NCBI RefSeq assembly: GCF_001297775.1
Contig: NZ_LIFX01000016.1
Coordinates: forward strand, 1 to 64,000
DNA length: 64,000 bases
Origin: Trabulsiella odontotermitis
Lineage (GTDB): Bacteria > Pseudomonadota > Gammaproteobacteria > Enterobacterales > Enterobacteriaceae
Direction: 5' to 3'
A model generated the notes under the pieces. That model was not told where the DNA came from. It did not search any database and saw only the letters and a list, made by a program, of their open reading frames with translations. The position numbers and the translations under genes were made by a program. Of the stretch, positions 49,953-59,270 are shown in pieces. Numbering within the stretch: the stretch's first letter is position 1; each line of letters opens with the position of its first letter.

Positions 49953-52115
49953 ATGGACGTTTCTTACCTGCTCGACAGCCTCAATGATAAACAGCGTGAA
50001 GCCGTGGCGGCGCCGCGCACCAATATGCTGGTGCTGGCAGGGGCGGGCAGTGGTAAGACGCGTGTGCTGGTGCATCGTATCGCCTGGCTGCTGAGCGTGG
50101 AAAACAGCTCGCCGTATTCGATCATGGCGGTGACGTTTACCAACAAAGCGGCGGCGGAAATGCGCCATCGTATTTCACAATTGATGGGCACCTCCCAGGG
50201 CGGCATGTGGGTCGGCACCTTCCACGGTCTGGCGCATCGCCTGTTGCGTGCGCATCATCTGGATGCCAACCTGCCGCAGGATTTTCAGATCCTCGACAGC
50301 GAAGATCAGTTGCGTCTGCTGAAACGCCTGATCAAAGCCATGAACCTTGATGAGAAGCAATGGCCGCCGCGTCAGGCGATGTGGTACATCAACGGTCAGA
50401 AAGATGAAGGGCTGCGCCCGCATCATATCCAGAGTTACGGTAACCCCATGGAACAAACCTGGATAGATGTCTATAAGGCCTATCAGGAAGCCTGCGACCG
50501 TGCCGGGCTGGTGGATTTTGCCGAACTGCTGCTGCGCGCCCATGAATTGTGGCTCAACAAGCCGCATATCCTGCAACACTACCGCGAACGCTTCACCAAT
50601 ATCCTCGTCGACGAATTCCAGGATACCAACAACATTCAGTACGCGTGGATCCGTCTGCTGGCGGGCGATACCGGCAAAGTGATGATCGTCGGCGATGATG
50701 ATCAGTCAATCTACGGCTGGCGCGGCGCGCAGGTGGAAAACATCCAGCGCTTCCTGAATGATTTCCCCGGTGCGGAAACCATCCGCCTGGAGCAAAACTA
50801 CCGTTCGACCAGCAATATTCTCAGCGCGGCGAACGCCCTGATCGAAAACAACGACGGTCGCCTCGGTAAAAAGCTGTGGACCGACGGGGTCGATGGCGAA
50901 CCGATTTCTCTCTACTGCGCCTTCAACGAACTGGACGAAGCGCGTTTTGTGGTTAACCGGATCAAAACCTGGCAGGACAACGGCGGCGCGCTGGAACAGT
51001 GCGCCATTCTTTATCGCAGCAACGCCCAGTCGCGTGTGCTGGAAGAGGCGTTGCTGCAGGCGAGTATGCCGTATCGCATTTATGGCGGTATGCGCTTCTT
51101 CGAACGCCAGGAAATCAAAGATGCGCTCTCCTATTTGCGCCTGATCGCCAACCGCAATGATGACGCAGCGTTTGAGCGTGTGGTGAATACCCCGACGCGC
51201 GGCATTGGCGATCGTACGCTGGACGTGGTGCGTCAGGCGTCGCGCGATCGTCAACTGACGCTGTGGCGGGCCTGTCGCGAACTGTTACAGGAAAAAGCCC
51301 TCGCCGGGCGTGCAGCCAGCGCATTACAGCGTTTTCTGGAACTGATTGACGCGCTGGCGCAGGAAACGGCCGACATGCCGCTGCATGTTCAGACCGACCG
51401 GGTCATCAAAGACTCCGGCCTGCGAATGATGTACGAACAGGAAAAAGGCGAGAAGGGCCAGACGCGTATCGAAAACTTAGAGGAACTGGTGACGGCAACG
51501 CGCCAGTTCAGCTATCAGGATGAAGACGAAGATCTGCTGCCGCTACAGGCATTCCTGTCTCACGCCGCGCTTGAAGCGGGTGAAGGGCAGGCGGATACCT
51601 GGCAGGATGCTGTTCAACTGATGACGCTCCATTCGGCAAAAGGGCTGGAGTTCCCGCAGGTGTTTATCGTCGGTATGGAAGAGGGGATGTTCCCGAGCCA
51701 GATGTCGCTGGATGAAGGCGGTCGTCTGGAAGAAGAACGCCGTCTGGCCTACGTGGGCGTAACCCGTGCGATGCAAAAACTGACGCTGACCTACGCCGAA
51801 ACGCGCCGTCTGTATGGCAAAGAGGTGTATCACCGTCCGTCACGGTTTATCGGCGAACTGCCAGAAGCCTGCGTTGAAGAAGTACGGTTACGCGCGACGG
51901 TGAGCCGCCCGGTCAGCCATCAGCGTCTGGGTACGCCGGTGACGGAGAACGATACCGGCTACAAGCTGGGCCAGCGCGTGCGTCATGCGAAGTTTGGCGA
52001 GGGGACTATCGTCAATCTGGAAGGCAGCGGTGAGCATAGCCGGTTGCAGGTGGCGTTCCAGGGCCAGGGCATCAAATGGCTGGTTGCCGCTTACGCGCGC
52101 CTTGAAACCGTGTAA
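49953..52115 (+). CDS. uvrD: DNA helicase II UvrD
   Basis: A 720-residue SF1A helicase for nucleotide excision and mismatch repair. Walker [12 protein letters not shown] (about residue 29-39), FTNKAAAEM, VDEFQDTN, DDDQSIYGWRGA, TLHSAKGLEFPQVF and the C-terminal Tudor-like tail (GQRVRHAKFGEGTIVN), which binds RNA polymerase and UvrB, are all seen. The ATG of MDVSYLLDSLND gives the E. coli length; in-frame starts at 49902-49905 are rejected. LexA-regulated. Confidence 0.97.
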   Translation: MDVSYLLDSLNDKQREAVAAPRTNMLVLAGAGSGKTRVLVHRIAWLLSVENSSPYSIMAVTFTNKAAAEMRHRISQLMGTSQGGMWVGTFHGLAHRLLRAHHLDANLPQDFQILDSEDQLRLLKRLIKAMNLDEKQWPPRQAMWYINGQKDEGLRPHHIQSYGNPMEQTWIDVYKAYQEACDRAGLVDFAELLLRAHELWLNKPHILQHYRERFTNILVDEFQDTNNIQYAWIRLLAGDTGKVMIVGDDDQSIYGWRGAQVENIQRFLNDFPGAETIRLEQNYRSTSNILSAANALIENNDGRLGKKLWTDGVDGEPISLYCAFNELDEARFVVNRIKTWQDNGGALEQCAILYRSNAQSRVLEEALLQASMPYRIYGGMRFFERQEIKDALSYLRLIANRNDDAAFERVVNTPTRGIGDRTLDVVRQASRDRQLTLWRACRELLQEKALAGRAASALQRFLELIDALAQETADMPLHVQTDRVIKDSGLRMMYEQEKGEKGQTRIENLEELVTATRQFSYQDEDEDLLPLQAFLSHAALEAGEGQADTWQDAVQLMTLHSAKGLEFPQVFIVGMEEGMFPSQMSLDEGGRLEEERRLAYVGVTRAMQKLTLTYAETRRLYGKEVYHRPSRFIGELPEACVEEVRLRATVSRPVSHQRLGTPVTENDTGYKLGQRVRHAKFGEGTIVNLEGSGEHSRLQVAFQGQGIKWLVAAYARLETV

Positions 52116-52162
52116 CGTTCAGAAAAATATCATTTTTTTGTAATAATCTGCTAGCCTTATAT

Positions 52163-52196
52163 GCCAGAGGGGAATTAATACTCTCTGGCGTTTCGT
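52163..52196 (+). terminator. Probable uvrD terminator
   Basis: GCCAGAG (52163-52169) pairs with CTCTGGC (52183-52189), followed by GTTTCGTTGT, a broken T tract, 47 bases after the uvrD stop. A moderately strong intrinsic terminator before the corA promoter region. Confidence 0.65.
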
Positions 52197-52263
52197 TGTC
52201 TGTTGACGCTGCATTTTTGCTGGCGTAACATGCGCGCACGATTACGCTAAGAGGACATTCGCC

Positions 52264-52320
52264 TTGGACACACCCAGTAGATACTGGCTCAACTTCCTGT
52301 CTATCAGGAACAACTCCTAA
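52264..52320 (+). CDS. corL: corA leader peptide CorL
   Basis: An 18-codon frame, MDTPSRYWLNFLSIRNNS, with a TTG start and a GAGGA RBS 9-13 bases upstream, in the 354-base uvrD-corA interval. Its position and size fit CorL, the leader peptide that in Salmonella couples translation of the leader to Rho-dependent termination before corA. Its stop codon lies in the first arm of the hairpin at 52318. Identity is based on position and recall, not on a search. Confidence 0.7.
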   Translation: MDTPSRYWLNFLSIRNNS

Positions 52321-52347
52321 GGCTATCCTCTTATGCTGATAGCCTTA
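52318..52347 (+). promoter_or_regulatory. corA leader hairpin
   Basis: TAAGGCTATC (52318-52327) and GATAGCCTTA (52338-52347) form a perfect 10-bp stem with a 10-base loop. The first three bases are the corL stop codon, so a ribosome finishing corL would disrupt the stem. There is no T run, consistent with a Rho-dependent, translation-sensitive switch rather than an intrinsic terminator. Confidence 0.75.
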
Positions 52348-52469
52348 GCGGTTGTCGGCGACCTGTCTCTATCCCGTCGCGCTGAGTCAGACTTAATGGT
52401 CTGAAACTCCATTCGTTTCTGTGTGCCCTCCGAACTGTCCGATAATATTTTGCATTGGGAGTCCCGGTC

Positions 52470-53420
52470 ATGCTGAGCGCATTTCAACTGGAAAATAACC
52501 GCTTAACGCGTCTTGAGGCGGATGAGATCAAACACCTGGCCAGTTCCGTATGGGTGGATCTCGTCGAGCCGGACGATGACGAGCGAAGCCGTGTGCAAAC
52601 GGAATTGGGCCAGAACCTGGCGACACGACCTGAACTGGAAGACATCGAAGCATCCGCGCGTTTTTTTGAAGACGAAGACGGACTGCACATTCACTCATTT
52701 TTCTTTTTTGAAGATGCGGAAGACCACGCCGGTAACTCCACCGTCGCATTTACCATTCGCGAAGGGCGTCTTTTCACGCTGCGCGAACGTGAACTACCGG
52801 CATTTCGTCTCTATCGTATGCGCGCCCGCAGCCAGGAAATGGTCGACGGCAACGCCTATGAACTGCTGCTGGATCTGTTCGAAACCAAAATCGAACAGCT
52901 GGCGGATGAAATTGAAAATATTTACAGCGATCTGGAAAAGCTGAGTCGCGTCATCATGGAAGGCCATCAGGGTGATGAATACGACGAGCCGCTCTCCACG
53001 CTGGCGGAACTGGAAGATATCGGCTGGAAGGTTCGCCTGTGTCTGATGGATACCCAGCGCGCGCTGAACTTTCTGGTGCGTAAAGCGCGCATTCCGGCTG
53101 GTCAACTGGAGCAGGCACGCGAGATCCTGCGAGATATCGAATCCCTGTTGCCGCATAACGAATCGCTGTTCCAGAAGGTGAACTTCCTGATGCAGGCGGC
53201 GATGGGTTTTATCAACATCGAGCAGAACCGCATCATCAAGATCTTCTCGGTAGTTTCTGTGGTATTCCTGCCGCCGACGCTGGTGGCTTCAAGCTATGGG
53301 ATGAACTTCGAGTTTATGCCGGAGCTGAAGTGGAGCTTTGGCTACCCGGGCGCGATTATCTTTATGATCCTCGCCGGGCTGGCGCCGTACCTTTACTTCA
53401 AGCGCAAGAACTGGCTGTAA
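52470..53420 (+). CDS. corA: Magnesium/cobalt transporter CorA
   Basis: A 316-residue pentameric Mg/Co/Ni channel. The large cytoplasmic funnel domain comes first; two C-terminal membrane helices follow, with the selectivity motif GMN in [10 protein letters not shown] (about residues 281-290) and a basic end KRKNWL. The ATG of [10 protein letters not shown] matches E. coli. Expression is likely controlled by the corL leader at 52264-52347. Confidence 0.97.
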   Translation: MLSAFQLENNRLTRLEADEIKHLASSVWVDLVEPDDDERSRVQTELGQNLATRPELEDIEASARFFEDEDGLHIHSFFFFEDAEDHAGNSTVAFTIREGRLFTLRERELPAFRLYRMRARSQEMVDGNAYELLLDLFETKIEQLADEIENIYSDLEKLSRVIMEGHQGDEYDEPLSTLAELEDIGWKVRLCLMDTQRALNFLVRKARIPAGQLEQAREILRDIESLLPHNESLFQKVNFLMQAAMGFINIEQNRIIKIFSVVSVVFLPPTLVASSYGMNFEFMPELKWSFGYPGAIIFMILAGLAPYLYFKRKNWL

Positions 53421-53458
53421 AAAACGGGCGGGTGGCGTTGCGCTTACCCGCCCATCTT
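53421..53458. terminator. Terminator between corA and rarD
   Basis: GGGCGGGT (53426-53433) pairs with ACCCGCCC (53446-53453), with an A tract on one side and a short T-containing tail (ATCTTCT) on the other. It lies between convergent corA and rarD and can serve both. Confidence 0.75.
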
Positions 53459-54352
53459 CTAGCTCTGACGTCCTCGTCTCTGCGTATACACAGCATCTAT
53501 CACGAAAATAGCCAGCGCGACCCAGATAAACGCGAATGTCACCATTTTATCTGCGCCCGGTGTTTCGCCATAGAATGCGACCGCCAGCAGGAACATCAGC
53601 GTCGGGCCAATGTACTGGAAAAAGCCGAGTGTGGAGAGACGCAGACGCGTTGCGGCGCCGGTAAAGCACAGCAGTGGAACGGTGGTCACCACCCCTGCCG
53701 CCATCAGCAGCAGATTAAGCGACATCGGGTTTTGCCCCATATGGCTGGTGGCGCTGTCGGTGATGCCAAACAGATAGACAGCCGCCACTGGCAACAGCCA
53801 CAGCGTTTCAACCAGCATGCCGGTCTGCGCATCCACCGCGATTTTCTTCCGCACCAGGCCGTAAAAGGCAAAACTGAACGCCAGCCCAAGGGCGATGATC
53901 GGCAGCGAACCAAACGTCCACAACTGAACCAGTACGCCGCACACTGCCAGCGCAACGGCCACCCACTGCATCCGACGAAAACGCTCGCCGAGAAAAATCA
54001 TCCCCAGCAGGATATTCACCAGCGGATTGATAAAGTAGCCGAGACTGGCTTCCAGCATATGGTGATTATTCACCGCCCAGATAAACAGCAGCCAGTTTCC
54101 CCCGACCAGCACAGCCGACAGCGCCAGCAGGAAAATCTTCTTTGGCGTATGCAGCAGTTTTTTGACCTGCGGCCACTGACGGCTGAGGCTTATCAGCGCC
54201 ACCATAAAGAAAAATGACCAGATGACCCGATGCGTGAGGATTTCATCAGCAGGAACGTAATAAATCAGTTTGAAGTAGGCTGGTGCGATACCCCAGATAA
54301 AATAAGCGGCGAGTGCAAGCAACACACCCAGCCGCGTCTGTTTAGCATCCAT
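53459..54352 (-). CDS. rarD: EamA-type transporter RarD
   Basis: A 297-residue inner-membrane protein with ten hydrophobic segments in two EamA repeats. It was named for chloramphenicol sensitivity in other bacteria; the substrate is not known. Conserved stretch ASLGYFINPLVNILLGMIFLGERF lies mid-protein. The ATG of MDAKQTRLGVLL is preferred over one six codons upstream. It is downstream of yigI in the same direction, 51 bases apart. Confidence 0.93.
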   Translation of the reverse strand: MDAKQTRLGVLLALAAYFIWGIAPAYFKLIYYVPADEILTHRVIWSFFFMVALISLSRQWPQVKKLLHTPKKIFLLALSAVLVGGNWLLFIWAVNNHHMLEASLGYFINPLVNILLGMIFLGERFRRMQWVAVALAVCGVLVQLWTFGSLPIIALGLAFSFAFYGLVRKKIAVDAQTGMLVETLWLLPVAAVYLFGITDSATSHMGQNPMSLNLLLMAAGVVTTVPLLCFTGAATRLRLSTLGFFQYIGPTLMFLLAVAFYGETPGADKMVTFAFIWVALAIFVIDAVYTQRRGRQS

Positions 54353-54403
54353 CGGTTCAATTCCTTGCAAAAAAGTGAAGGGATTTTACCCGAAAAATGT
54401 GAC

Positions 54404-54871
54404 TCAACCCACCATATAAGTTGCCGTTGCACTGGCGATGTACACTTGTTCTTCGTTGTGCAACTCCACGCGCGCCACGGCGACTTTGTTCCCCGCCCGC
54501 AGCAGGCTGCTGGTCGCGGTAAAACGATTGCCGCGCCCCGGCCGCAGATAATCCACGCGCAGATCAATCGTCCCCATCCGCGACAGACGCTGGCGAAGCT
54601 CTTCTTCGCTGATGGTATCGTGACGTGTCAGCGTGCTACCCACGCAAACCAGACCTGCCGCCACGTCCAGCGCGGAGGCAATCACGCCGCCGTGCAGAAT
54701 GCTTTGCGCCCAGTTGCCGACCATCATCGGCTGATTGTTAAAGCTCAATTGCGCAAACTCTTTTTCGTAGCGTTCCAGCTCCAGGCCCAGTGCACGGTTA
54801 AACGGCATGTGATACACAAAGATTTCGCCCACCATGTTGAGTACCGCTTCGGCGGTTAATTCAGCAGACAT
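54404..54871 (-). CDS. yigI: Hotdog-fold acyl-CoA thioesterase YigI
   Basis: A 155-residue hotdog-fold protein of the PaaI/YigI type, same length as E. coli YigI. The active-site helix region is [23 protein letters not shown], and [12 protein letters not shown] is the conserved strand. E. coli YigI has been assigned thioesterase activity on medium- to long-chain acyl-CoA. It is divergent from pldA. Confidence 0.9.
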   Translation of the reverse strand: MSAELTAEAVLNMVGEIFVYHMPFNRALGLELERYEKEFAQLSFNNQPMMVGNWAQSILHGGVIASALDVAAGLVCVGSTLTRHDTISEEELRQRLSRMGTIDLRVDYLRPGRGNRFTATSSLLRAGNKVAVARVELHNEEQVYIASATATYMVG

Positions 54872-55038
54872 AACAGCTTATCCGTTAGTTAATGAAATGT
54901 TGATTTTATGATTATCAATTGTTGATTTCCACTGTTAAGAAAGGATATTCAGGCAAGCGTTGTGTCATGTAAGTCTGTAGAATGAGGCGCAGAATAATAA
55001 CTCTGGCAAATAATCTAAGGTTCGGGAGAACAGAAGCG

Positions 55039-55908
55039 ATGCGTATTTTTCTGGGTTGGCTGCTGACAATGGTCGGGCTGTCATTTTCAGCCCTCGCGCA
55101 GGAAGCGACAATTAAGGAAGTACATGACGCGCCTGCGGTTCGCGGTAGCATCATCGCGAATCTGCTGCAGGAGCACGATAATCCTTTTACGCTTTATCCT
55201 TACGAGAGCAACTATTTGCTCTACACCTGGACCAGCGATCTGAACAAAGAAGCGATTCGTAGCTACGACTGGTCGGAGAATGCACGCAAAGATGAAGTGA
55301 AATTCCAGTTGAGCCTGGCCTTTCCGCTCTGGCGCGGCATTCTGGGCGATAACTCCGTGCTGGGGGCGTCGTATACGCAACGCTCGTGGTGGCAGCTTTC
55401 TAACAGCAAAGAGTCCGCGCCGTTTCGTGAAACTAACTATGAACCTCAGCTGTTTCTCGGTTTTGCCACCGACTATTCCTTTGCCGGCTGGACGTTACGT
55501 GACGTGGAGTTCGGCTACAACCACGACTCGAACGGCCGTTCCGACCCGACTTCCCGTAGCTGGAACCGTCTCTATACCCGCCTGATGGCGCAGAACGGCA
55601 ACTGGCTGGTGGAAGTAAAACCCTGGTATGTGATTGGCAGCACCAACGATAACCCGGATATCGCTAAATACATGGGCTATTACCGGCTGAAAATCGGCTA
55701 TCAGCTTGGTGATGCGGTGCTCAGCGCGCAGGGCCAGTACAACTGGAATACAGGCTATGGCGGTGCGGAAGTGGGCGTCAGTTACCCCATCACGAAGCAT
55801 GTGCGTGTTTATACTCAGGTTTATAGTGGCTATGGCGAATCGTTGATCGATTACAACTTTAACCAGACGCGCGTCGGCGTTGGCGTTATGCTCAACGATC
55901 TGTTTTAA
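55039..55908 (+). CDS. pldA: Outer membrane phospholipase A
   Basis: A 289-residue outer-membrane beta barrel of twelve strands. The signal peptide is residues 1-20 (cleavage after ALAQ region), and the catalytic His and Ser lie in GYNHDSNGRSDPTSRSWNR (E. coli H142, S144, N156). It degrades phospholipids that reach the outer leaflet. The C-terminal strand ends in phenylalanine (VMLNDLF), the BAM signal. The ATG at 55039 starts the signal peptide; a 19-codon upstream extension is rejected. Confidence 0.97.
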   Translation: MRIFLGWLLTMVGLSFSALAQEATIKEVHDAPAVRGSIIANLLQEHDNPFTLYPYESNYLLYTWTSDLNKEAIRSYDWSENARKDEVKFQLSLAFPLWRGILGDNSVLGASYTQRSWWQLSNSKESAPFRETNYEPQLFLGFATDYSFAGWTLRDVEFGYNHDSNGRSDPTSRSWNRLYTRLMAQNGNWLVEVKPWYVIGSTNDNPDIAKYMGYYRLKIGYQLGDAVLSAQGQYNWNTGYGGAEVGVSYPITKHVRVYTQVYSGYGESLIDYNFNQTRVGVGVMLNDLF

Positions 55909-55927
55909 AACATTGCAGTTTCGCTCA

Positions 55928-55955
55928 CAGGCGCTGAAAATAGCGCCTGTTTTTA
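55928..55955 (+). terminator. pldA terminator
   Basis: ACAGGCGCT-GAAAAT-AGCGCCTGT followed by TTTTA, 19 bases after the pldA stop. It precedes recQ, whose start is 21 bases further on. Confidence 0.88.
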
Positions 55956-55975
55956 TGCTGAGAAATGGGGTCACT

Positions 55976-57805
55976 GTGGCACAGGCGGAAGTACTCAATC
56001 AGGAATCACTGGCGAAACAGGTTTTGCAGGAAACCTTTGGCTACCAGCAGTTCCGCCCGGGCCAGGAAGCGATCATCAATACGGCGCTGGAAGGGCGCGA
56101 CTGCCTGGTGGTGATGCCGACAGGCGGTGGAAAATCGCTCTGTTATCAGATCCCGGCGCTGGTGCTCGATGGGCTCACGGTTGTCGTATCGCCGCTGATT
56201 TCATTGATGAAAGATCAGGTCGACCAGTTGCTGGCGAACGGCGTGGCGGCGGCCTGTCTCAACTCCACGCAAAGCCGCGAACAACAGCTTGAAGTGATGG
56301 CTGGCTGCCGTACCGGCAAAATTCGCCTGCTGTACATCGCGCCTGAACGCCTGATGCTCGACAACTTCCTCGATAACCTCAGCCACTGGAATCCGGTGAT
56401 GCTGGCGGTGGACGAAGCGCACTGTATTTCGCAATGGGGCCATGACTTCCGCCCGGAATATGCGGCGCTGGGGCAGTTGCGTCAGCGTTTCCCCTCCGTG
56501 CCGTTTATGGCGCTGACGGCGACCGCTGACGACACCACCCGCCTCGATATCGTGCGTCTGCTGGGGCTGAACGATCCGCTGATTCAGATCAGCAGTTTTG
56601 ACCGCCCGAACATCCGCTACATGCTGATGGAAAAATTCAAACCGCTCGATCAACTGATGCGTTACGTGCAGGAACAGCGCGGTAAATCCGGCATTATTTA
56701 CTGCAACAGCCGGGCGAAAGTGGAAGATACCGCCGCGCGTCTGCAAAGCCGCGGCATCAGTGCCGGGGCATATCACGCAGGGCTGGAAAACGACGTCCGT
56801 GCCGATGTGCAGGAAAAATTCCAGCGCGATGATTTGCAAATCGTGGTGGCGACGGTGGCGTTCGGCATGGGTATCAACAAGCCTAACGTGCGCTTTGTGG
56901 TGCATTTCGACATCCCGCGCAATATCGAATCCTACTATCAGGAAACCGGCCGCGCCGGGCGTGACGGTCTGCCTGCCGAAGCCATGCTGTTTTACGATCC
57001 GGCTGATATGGCGTGGCTGCGCCGCTGCCTGGAAGAGAAACCCGCCGGACAACTGCAGGACATCGAACGTCACAAGCTCAATGCCATGGGTGCTTTTGCC
57101 GAAGCGCAAACCTGTCGTCGTCTGGTGCTGCTCAACTATTTCGGCGAAGGTCGACAGGAGCCCTGCGGTAACTGCGATATCTGCCTTGATCCGCCGAAGC
57201 AATACGATGGCGTGAGCGATGCGCAGATCGCGCTCTCCGCCATTGGCCGCGTCAATCAGCGCTTTGGGATGGGCTATGTCGTTGAAGTGATTCGCGGCGC
57301 CAATAATCAGCGTATCCGCGAGTTTGGGCACGATAAGCTCAAGGTTTACGGCATGGGGCGGGAAAAGAGCCACGAACACTGGGTCAGCGTGATCCGTCAG
57401 CTGATCCACTTAGGGTTTATCACACAGAATATTGCTCAGCATTCCGCATTGCAATTGACCGATGCCGCGCGCCCGTTGCTGCGTGGCGAAGCGCCGTTGC
57501 AGCTCGCCGTACCGCGTATCGTCGCCCTGAAACCGCGTGTGATGCAGAAAGCGGCGGTAGGTAATTACGACCGCAAACTGTTCGCTAAACTGCGTAAGCT
57601 GCGTAAAGCCATCGCCGATGAAGAGAACATCCCGCCTTACGTGGTCTTTAACGATGCGACGTTGATTGAAATGGCTGAACAAATGCCGCTGTCGCCGGGC
57701 GAAATGCTCAGCGTTAACGGCGTGGGCACGCGCAAGCTGGAGCGTTTTGGTAAAGCGTTTATGACGCTGATTCGCTCGCACGTCGATGGTGACGACGAGG
57801 AGTAG
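55976..57805 (+). CDS. recQ: ATP-dependent DNA helicase RecQ
   Basis: A 609-residue RecQ helicase. Walker A MPTGGGKSL, DEAH in VDEAHCISQWGHDFRPEY, the ARIRA-like RAGRDG motif, a zinc-binding RQC domain with CRRLVLL..CGNCDIC, winged helix, and a C-terminal HRDC domain (KLRKLRKAIADEENIPPYVVFND). The GTG start at 55976 (VAQAEVLNQ) gives the exact E. coli length; a 32-codon longer frame crosses the pldA terminator and is rejected. Confidence 0.96.
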   Translation: MAQAEVLNQESLAKQVLQETFGYQQFRPGQEAIINTALEGRDCLVVMPTGGGKSLCYQIPALVLDGLTVVVSPLISLMKDQVDQLLANGVAAACLNSTQSREQQLEVMAGCRTGKIRLLYIAPERLMLDNFLDNLSHWNPVMLAVDEAHCISQWGHDFRPEYAALGQLRQRFPSVPFMALTATADDTTRLDIVRLLGLNDPLIQISSFDRPNIRYMLMEKFKPLDQLMRYVQEQRGKSGIIYCNSRAKVEDTAARLQSRGISAGAYHAGLENDVRADVQEKFQRDDLQIVVATVAFGMGINKPNVRFVVHFDIPRNIESYYQETGRAGRDGLPAEAMLFYDPADMAWLRRCLEEKPAGQLQDIERHKLNAMGAFAEAQTCRRLVLLNYFGEGRQEPCGNCDICLDPPKQYDGVSDAQIALSAIGRVNQRFGMGYVVEVIRGANNQRIREFGHDKLKVYGMGREKSHEHWVSVIRQLIHLGFITQNIAQHSALQLTDAARPLLRGEAPLQLAVPRIVALKPRVMQKAAVGNYDRKLFAKLRKLRKAIADEENIPPYVVFNDATLIEMAEQMPLSPGEMLSVNGVGTRKLERFGKAFMTLIRSHVDGDDEE

Positions 57806-57870
57806 TCAAGGTGGGAAAAAAGTGCCAGTATGGTTACTCGCTGAACTATTTCCTCCATGAGTAATCGCCT

Positions 57871-58491
57871 ATGTTAATGCTCTTTCTCACCGTGGCGCTG
57901 GTGCATATCATCGCGCTGATGAGTCCAGGCCCGGACTTTTTCTTCGTCTCGCAAACGGCAGTCAGTCGTTCACGCAAAGAAGCCATGATGGGCGTACTCG
58001 GGATCACCGCAGGCGTTATGGTCTGGGCGGGCGTTGCGTTGCTGGGTCTGCACCTGATCCTGCAAAAAATGGCGTGGCTGCATAACATCATCATGGTCGG
58101 CGGCGGTCTTTATCTCTGCTGGATGGGCTACCAGATGCTGCGTGGCGCGCTGAAGAAAGAGGTCAGTTCCGCGCCTGCGCCGCAGGTAGAATTAGCCCGC
58201 AGCGGTCGCAGTTTTCTGAAGGGGTTGCTGACGAACCTCGCCAATCCCAAAGCGATTATCTATTTCGGTTCGGTGTTCTCGCTGTTCGTTGGCGACAACA
58301 TTAGTGGTGCCGCGCGCTGGGGTATTTTCCTGCTGATCATTGTCGAAACCTTTGCCTGGTTTACCCTCGTCGCCAGCCTTTTCGCGCTCCCGGCGATGCG
58401 CCGCGGCTATCAGCGCATGGCGAAATGGATCGACGGCGTCGCCGGAACACTCTTCGCCGCGTTTGGGTTGCATCTGATCCTTTCCCGCTAA
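57871..58491 (+). CDS. rhtC: Threonine exporter RhtC
   Basis: A 206-residue LysE/RhtB-family exporter with five or six membrane segments. MSPGPDFFFVSQTAVS near the N-terminus and GLLTNLANPKAIIYF are family motifs. In E. coli it exports threonine. It is convergent with its paralogue rhtB. Confidence 0.95.
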   Translation: MLMLFLTVALVHIIALMSPGPDFFFVSQTAVSRSRKEAMMGVLGITAGVMVWAGVALLGLHLILQKMAWLHNIIMVGGGLYLCWMGYQMLRGALKKEVSSAPAPQVELARSGRSFLKGLLTNLANPKAIIYFGSVFSLFVGDNISGAARWGIFLLIIVETFAWFTLVASLFALPAMRRGYQRMAKWIDGVAGTLFAAFGLHLILSR

Positions 58492-58507
58492 TTCCCTCTT
58501 CGTATAG

Positions 58508-58525
58508 GGCAGGTGAATGCCTGCC
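58508..58525. terminator. Hairpin between rhtC and rhtB
   Basis: GGCAGG-TGAATG-CCTGCC lies in the 48-base gap between the convergent ends of rhtC and rhtB. The stem is short and only TT follows it, so it may be a weak shared terminator. Confidence 0.5.
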
Positions 58526-58539
58526 TTGTATCGGCTAAC

Positions 58540-59160
58540 TCAGGCATGTCTTGCTGACGCCAGTAGCGCCCCTACCAGCATAAACAGCGAACCGAAAATC
58601 TTGTTCAGGGCCTTCATTTGATGAGGGCCTTTGATCCAGGTGGCAATACGTGTTGCCAGCGTGGCATAACCAATCATCACAATGATATCCACCACGATCG
58701 TTGTGACGCCGAGGATGACATATTGCATGACCTGCGGTTGTTGCGGCATGACAAACTGTGGAAACAGTGCGGCGAGAAAGACAATGCTCTTCGGGTTGGT
58801 GAGATTCACAAACACGGCGCGCCGGTAGAGTTTTCGCCGTGACTGCATGTTTGCGAGGCCGTTCAGATCAATTGCGCCAGCAGCGCGCCACTGCTGGATC
58901 CCGAGCCAGATGAGATAGGCCGCGCCAGCCCATTTCAGCACTTCAAAGGCAATCACAGAACGGGAAAAGAGCGTCCCAAGACCGATGCCAACCAGCACAA
59001 TATGAATGCCCAGACCGGTTTGCAGCCCGGCGATAGATGCCGCCGCACCGCGATAGCCGTGGTTGATGGCCGTCGTCATCGTATTAATAGCGCCTGAACC
59101 GGGTGAAAGGCTCAGAATGATTGCTGTTAGCAGATAGGCAAACCACCACTCGAAAGTCAT
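58540..59160 (-). CDS. rhtB: Homoserine/homoserine lactone exporter RhtB
   Basis: A 206-residue LysE-family exporter with the [12 protein letters not shown] and [13 protein letters not shown] motifs and five or six membrane segments. In E. coli it exports homoserine and its lactone. It is divergent from pldB; together with rhtC it forms a convergent pair of paralogues. Confidence 0.95.
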   Translation of the reverse strand: MTFEWWFAYLLTAIILSLSPGSGAINTMTTAINHGYRGAAASIAGLQTGLGIHIVLVGIGLGTLFSRSVIAFEVLKWAGAAYLIWLGIQQWRAAGAIDLNGLANMQSRRKLYRRAVFVNLTNPKSIVFLAALFPQFVMPQQPQVMQYVILGVTTIVVDIIVMIGYATLATRIATWIKGPHQMKALNKIFGSLFMLVGALLASARHA

Positions 59161-59270
59161 GAGAAATTCCCTGATTGTCCGTATTTATGCCACAATACGC
59201 TATTGTAAAGGCGTTGTGTTATTGGTCGAAAAAAAAACGATGTAACGCAGTGAGAAGGGGCAAAAACCCG

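Noticed and set aside
56201-57409. 402-codon frame antisense to recQ
   Set aside because: Long but a shadow of the recQ codon pattern; the sense gene has every RecQ motif and the antisense protein has none that can be recognised.
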